From positions 20,491,070-20,555,069 of the forward strand of contig JAJLRJ010000002.1 of assembly GCA_024195265.1 (NCBI GenBank): 64,000 nucleotides of DNA. Reading direction: 5' to 3'. Of the stretch, positions 62,101-64,000 are shown piece after piece (the stretch's first letter is position 1; each line of letters opens with the position of its first letter). A program made the translations under genes and the position numbers. Origin of the DNA: Dendrophyllia cribrosa. Its lineage: Eukaryota; Cnidaria; Anthozoa; Scleractinia; Dendrophylliidae. The notes below the pieces were generated by a model, which saw only the letters and a program-made list of their open reading frames with translations, was not told where the DNA came from and did not search any database.

Positions 62101-62951
62101 AGTCTAACTGAACCCAAAGTGGTACAATGTTTCTAAAGTTTAAAGTTCATTTTCCGTTTTAAAGGGGCTATGTTAGGGATGGAGCATCTTGAAAAAATTG
62201 GCCAATTTTTTCAAGTTCGTCATTCTCAATGCGTCTTAATCTTCTCCATCCTCAACCATCCTTGTTCCTGTTTGGTTTATTATCACCTCTTTGGTGTTTT
62301 TATACCCAAGTAAACTATATTTTGAGGCTTTTTTCAATTTAAAGGCGATTTTGCACTTCGCAAAAATTACTTAAAACATTGTGACATATAGCTCCTATAA
62401 AATAGATAGAACTTAGCCTATTTTTGTTCCTTTTCCACAAAGCTATGTCCTCGTATTTCTCAATTGGGAACTGGCGTTAAATAAGTACAAGTATAATTAA
62501 TCAGTCTAACCTTTCTGAGCGGACACTCTCGAAAGCGGACTGATCTACTTACGGCCACCTTTACAAAACCCTGTTTGATATCGAGCTCATGCAAACTCTG
62601 AACTTTACACATTCCCGTAAGCGGCAAAGCGGCCATGCGTACACTTTTTCTGATTTCCGAGGGTGTCCAATTACGGGATAATCGATTGTAATAAAAAGCC
62701 AACTGCATGTCACTTTTGTTTGTGCTTATTGCACTAGTAGTCATCAGGGTTTATTGCATTCATTGGCCACATCGTTTGATTTATTGTTTGCTATCATGTC
62801 TATCATCACAGCTTACCATCAGGACTCGAAGATGTAACAAAGTTTCCCGACCTTGTTGCTGAACTTTTCAAGAGAGGCTACTCTGATGAGGATGTCAGAA
62901 AGGTTGTCGGTGAAAACCTCATTCGAGCCTTTAAAAAAGCAGAGGAGGTGG
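49739..62951 (+). CDS. Membrane dipeptidase (M19, DPEP-like), plus-strand paralogue (3' end incomplete)
   Basis: Nine exons: 49739-49905, 51995-52124, 52551-52834, 54203-54266, 56793-56892, 58548-58627, 60770-60866, 61385-61460 and 62812-62947 (donor GAG|GTGGGT). They total 1134 nt, or 378 aa, before the terminal exon. Every junction is phase-consistent and identical in phase to the minus-strand gene. Zinc/active-site motifs are intact: GHND, the Glu of GLEGGH, His of IFSHSSAY, His of CSHGRNVP, Asp of GLGSDYDG. Exon 1 is different: a basic start then a long Val/Ile/Ala hydrophobic stretch with no obvious cleavage site, then KKDEP. This suggests a type II signal anchor. It should cleave dipeptides in the extracellular or luminal space. 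The terminal exon probably lies beyond the window; a candidate at 63946 does not fit the phase of this donor. Confidence 0.88.
49906..51994. other. Intron 1 of the plus-strand dipeptidase
   Basis: 2.1 kb, no exon or clear repeat recognised. The 162- and 116-codon frames at 50046-50655 have no splice-compatible or family support and look like chance frames in CG-rich sequence. Confidence 0.5.
51995..52124 (+). CDS. Plus dipeptidase exon 2
   Basis: 130 nt, acceptor TTGCAG|G, donor AGCCAG|GTAAAG. Encodes [20 protein letters not shown] through [10 protein letters not shown], carrying the HND zinc ligands. Confidence 0.93.
52551..52834 (+). CDS. Plus dipeptidase exon 3
   Basis: 284 nt, acceptor TTGTAG|TT, donor CCATG|GTAAGT. 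Encodes [20 protein letters not shown] through [11 protein letters not shown], including [13 protein letters not shown] with the bridging Glu. Confidence 0.95.
54203..54266 (+). CDS. Plus dipeptidase exon 4
   Basis: 64 nt, acceptor CAACAG|GG, donor GGGAAA|GTAAGT. Encodes [20 protein letters not shown] plus K. Completes the Trp codon of TPW. Confidence 0.92.
54857..55569. mobile_element. Nested TIR element with ATAAGCCACAC ends
   Basis: ACTGGCGTATAAGCCACAC near the left limit and GTGTGGCTTATCTGCGAGTG at the right are imperfect inverted repeats. A C10 tract lies near 55512. Edges are approximate. Confidence 0.6.
55578..55843. mobile_element. MITE, second copy of the AGAGCAGTTTTCA family
   Basis: TAGAGTAGTTTTCAATTGAG at the left, CTCAATTGAAAACTGCTCTA at the right. 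The same CCAATCA-rich arms as 22201-22486, in the opposite orientation. Confidence 0.87.
56281..56736. mobile_element. G-tract/C-tract-bounded element, copy D
   Basis: Starts in a GGGGAGGGGGGGGGG tract then GTACTCCCTTATAAGGGC, and ends GGATATATCGAGTA plus C10. The interior has seven or more TGTCTTAAACAGGGTAT units. The unit differs from copies A and B, but the termini and layout agree. The 148-codon minus-strand frame is a repeat artefact. Confidence 0.78.
56793..56892 (+). CDS. Plus dipeptidase exon 5
   Basis: 100 nt, acceptor TTTCAG|CT, donor CCAG|GTACGT. Encodes [20 protein letters not shown] plus [12 protein letters not shown]. Confidence 0.94.
57890..57960 (-). repeat. Weak tRNA-like sequence (B-box GGTTCGAATC)
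   Basis: The minus strand reads GCTCAGTTGAAAGGGGAGCA, then TCTGCTAAGCAGGAGGTCAC and TGGTTCGAATCCC, a Ser-GCT-like loop plus a perfect B-box core. The acceptor and anticodon stems are poor, so it is probably a tRNA-derived repeat. Confidence 0.35.
58548..58627 (+). CDS. Plus dipeptidase exon 6
   Basis: 80 nt, acceptor TTTCAG|TG, donor AGAATG|GTATGA. Encodes [20 protein letters not shown] plus DNILKRM, with both zinc-site histidines. Confidence 0.93.
58858..59029. mobile_element. Palindromic MITE, 172 bp
   Basis: TTATTCGCCACTTTAGAAAC at the left and GTTTCTAAAGTGGTGAATAA at the right. The arms continue through GGAAACTGGG / CCCAGTTTCC and CTTTCACAACGACTT / GTCATTGCGAAAG. Confidence 0.88.
59098..60644. 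mobile_element. TIR element with ATTCAGCCTGGG ends and internal G/C tracts
   Basis: ATTCAGCCTGGG at the left runs directly into G29 (to 59135) then CACAAAGTGC. The right end has C-tracts (60593-60610), an extra G18 at 60566-60583, and CCCAGGCTGAAT (60633-60644). Frames of 89, 64 and 99 codons inside show no recognisable domain. Confidence 0.78.
60770..60866 (+). CDS. Plus dipeptidase exon 7
   Basis: 97 nt, acceptor CGCAG|CG, donor GGCAG|GTATGA. Encodes [20 protein letters not shown] through NLQHVA. Confidence 0.93.
61073..61122 (+). repeat. 9-bp tandem repeat GTAGTACCT
   Basis: Five and a half units, one with GTAGCACCT. Intronic. Confidence 0.9.
61385..61460 (+). CDS. Plus dipeptidase exon 8
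   Basis: 76 nt, acceptor TTACAG|AT, donor ACTGT|GTACGT (chosen over the GT two bases upstream, because only this one keeps the phase into LPSGLEDV). Encodes [20 protein letters not shown] plus YDGVT. Confidence 0.9.
61610..61765. mobile_element. MITE with TAGGTGGTTT ends (short form)
   Basis: TAGGTGGTTTACACGTTACG to AAAACCATCTA. Inner arms CGGCCATGTTGGTGCACA and TGTGCACCAACATGGCC are inverted. Relative of 33889-35326. Confidence 0.8.
62812..62947 (+). CDS. Plus dipeptidase exon 9
   Basis: 136 nt, acceptor TCACAG|C, donor GAG|GTGGGT. Encodes [19 protein letters not shown] and [20 protein letters not shown], with exact size and phase agreement with the minus-strand exon 9. Confidence 0.9.
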
Positions 62952-64000
62952 GTCACAACACAGAATTTTGTAAACAGGCTCAAAAGTAAGAACTACATCA
63001 CATGTCTCCATAATTGACTCTGGGTCAGTGAAAAGTAATCATCCTTCATTCACGTAATCATTCCTTCATTCACGCGTAACTACGGCGCTTGTACGCCAGA
63101 CTATTAGCGTGATAACGACTGACTATATCGTGCAAAATCAGTCACACTAAAAAAAAAACATGAATTACAAATTGACAAATTTCGTAGACAGATACACATG
63201 ATGGCAGGTAACATAGAGTTCAAAGACAGTGAAAATCGCCAACTAGTTTGCTTTTATGAACAAAATAAAATGGTTTTCGTATATAACTCGACAATGTTTA
63301 CACCCACTCTTTATTAGCCTGTTCCAGGCTCCGAGATAGTGGGGAATGCGCGAAGTAAAAAAAAAGGGAAAAAGTCGCGGGGGGAACTGGGGAGTTCCAG
63401 TTTCCCCTCGATTTTTCCCTTTTTTTACTTCGCGCGCTCCCCACTATAGCCTGGAACAGGCTAACTCTTTATAAAAATGAAACTCAATCCGCCATTTAGC
63501 CTCTCTATCAAAGCGAGGCTAGGTGCGAAACCTTTCATATGAAAATGAGTTTTCATTCACATGCAAATAAGTTTTACCCCAGAGTCCGACATCCAGTGTC
63601 GTCCAAACAAGTTGAACTGACGCAAACATATGCACCCGAGTTTACTTCCGACATTTCGGCTTAGTCTTTGGTGTACAATGCTTTTGAAACCGGCCCTCAG
63701 TGTTCTCCTCTCTTCTCTCAGCCAGCATGAAAATTCAACCGATCGGCATTTAAGAAAATAACGGCAATAGCCTCGTCTGGATCCAACCCTTTTGGGCCTT
63801 GAAGGAAAGAGGAAGAATGAGAACGAATTGAGGCTAGAGTGGGAGACTGGTGAAGAGGGCAAAAATCTGACTGAGTGGGGAGGGGGGCTCGCCTCGCCTC
63901 GTCTCCCCACCCTTCCACCTTTTTTTCTTTTGTTCTTTGCTCCAGACCCCGGAGTTGCCTCAGAGTATCCATTAGTAGGATCTGACTGTACTACTTTGCA
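62948..64000. other. Intron 9 of the plus dipeptidase to window end
   Basis: Holds the 63315-63463 MITE. From 63946 a possible exon could read GVASEYPLVGSDCTT, but it needs a phase-1 donor (GTGG|GTCACA at 62951) that differs from the conserved phase-0 donor. I leave the terminal exon unassigned. The 117- and 84-codon minus frames are unsupported. Confidence 0.35.
63315..63463. mobile_element. Palindromic MITE, 149 bp, TAGCCTGTTCCAGGCT ends
   Basis: TAGCCTGTTCCAGGCTCC and GCCTGGAACAGGCTA at the ends. The arms include AGTGGGGAATGCGCGAAGTA and its complement. A longer, more decayed relative is at 41084-41300. Confidence 0.88.

Noticed and set aside
63946..64000. Terminal exon of the plus-strand dipeptidase
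   Set aside because: The readable frame needs a phase-1 upstream donor, whereas the conserved exon 9 donor is phase 0; in that phase a stop appears within ten codons.

Overview
This is a eukaryotic, intron-rich, AT-rich and very repeat-dense window. GT-AG introns, AATAAA signals, GPI-anchored FN3 proteins, long-TIR DNA transposons and dozens of palindromic MITEs suggest an anthozoan cnidarian, most likely a stony coral. That is inferred from gene content and repeat style only; no search was run. Most long open frames outside the genes below are repeat or intron noise.

Layout. (1) 0.45-29.4 kb, + strand: a tandem family of small GPI-anchored secreted proteins (signal peptide, Cys-containing beta-rich domain, FN3, PAN/apple-like Cys domain, GPI signal). 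Copy 1 contributes its last two exons (866-3260). Copy 2 is complete in six exons (5907-24064; 368 aa by exon arithmetic, every junction in phase). Copy 3 (25.2-29.4 kb) is a pseudogene with frameshifts, a stop and a MITE inserted in an exon. About 4.5 kb around the 3' end of copy 1 is duplicated around the 3' end of copy 2. (2) 11.06-19.42 kb: a near-intact ~8.4 kb DNA transposon with ~0.58 kb TIRs sits in intron 2 of copy 2. Its two long frames (868 and 619 codons) join in frame through a 158-bp intron. They give a ~1,485-residue protein with N-terminal zinc-binding motifs, a candidate DDE core, a FEN1/XPG-like nuclease and a CXC tail. (3) 33.3-49.4 kb (- strand) and 49.7->62.95 kb (+ strand): two renal-dipeptidase (DPEP, M19) paralogues in head-to-head orientation, start codons 375 bp apart, nine exons each with identical phases. 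Both terminal exons are unresolved or outside the window. (4) 36.95-37.63 kb, + strand: a single-exon zinc-dependent deaminase resembling AID/APOBEC, nested antisense inside an intron of the - strand dipeptidase gene.

The rest is introns and intergenic DNA packed with MITEs, often nested two or three deep. Several have TTAA, TA, TAA or 11-bp target duplications, and three have an identifiable empty site elsewhere in the window. A family with long G-tract and C-tract termini recurs at least four times. No CRISPR, bacterial operon or rRNA features are present. The strongest candidates for something under-described are the nuclease-fused transposon and the nested deaminase gene.
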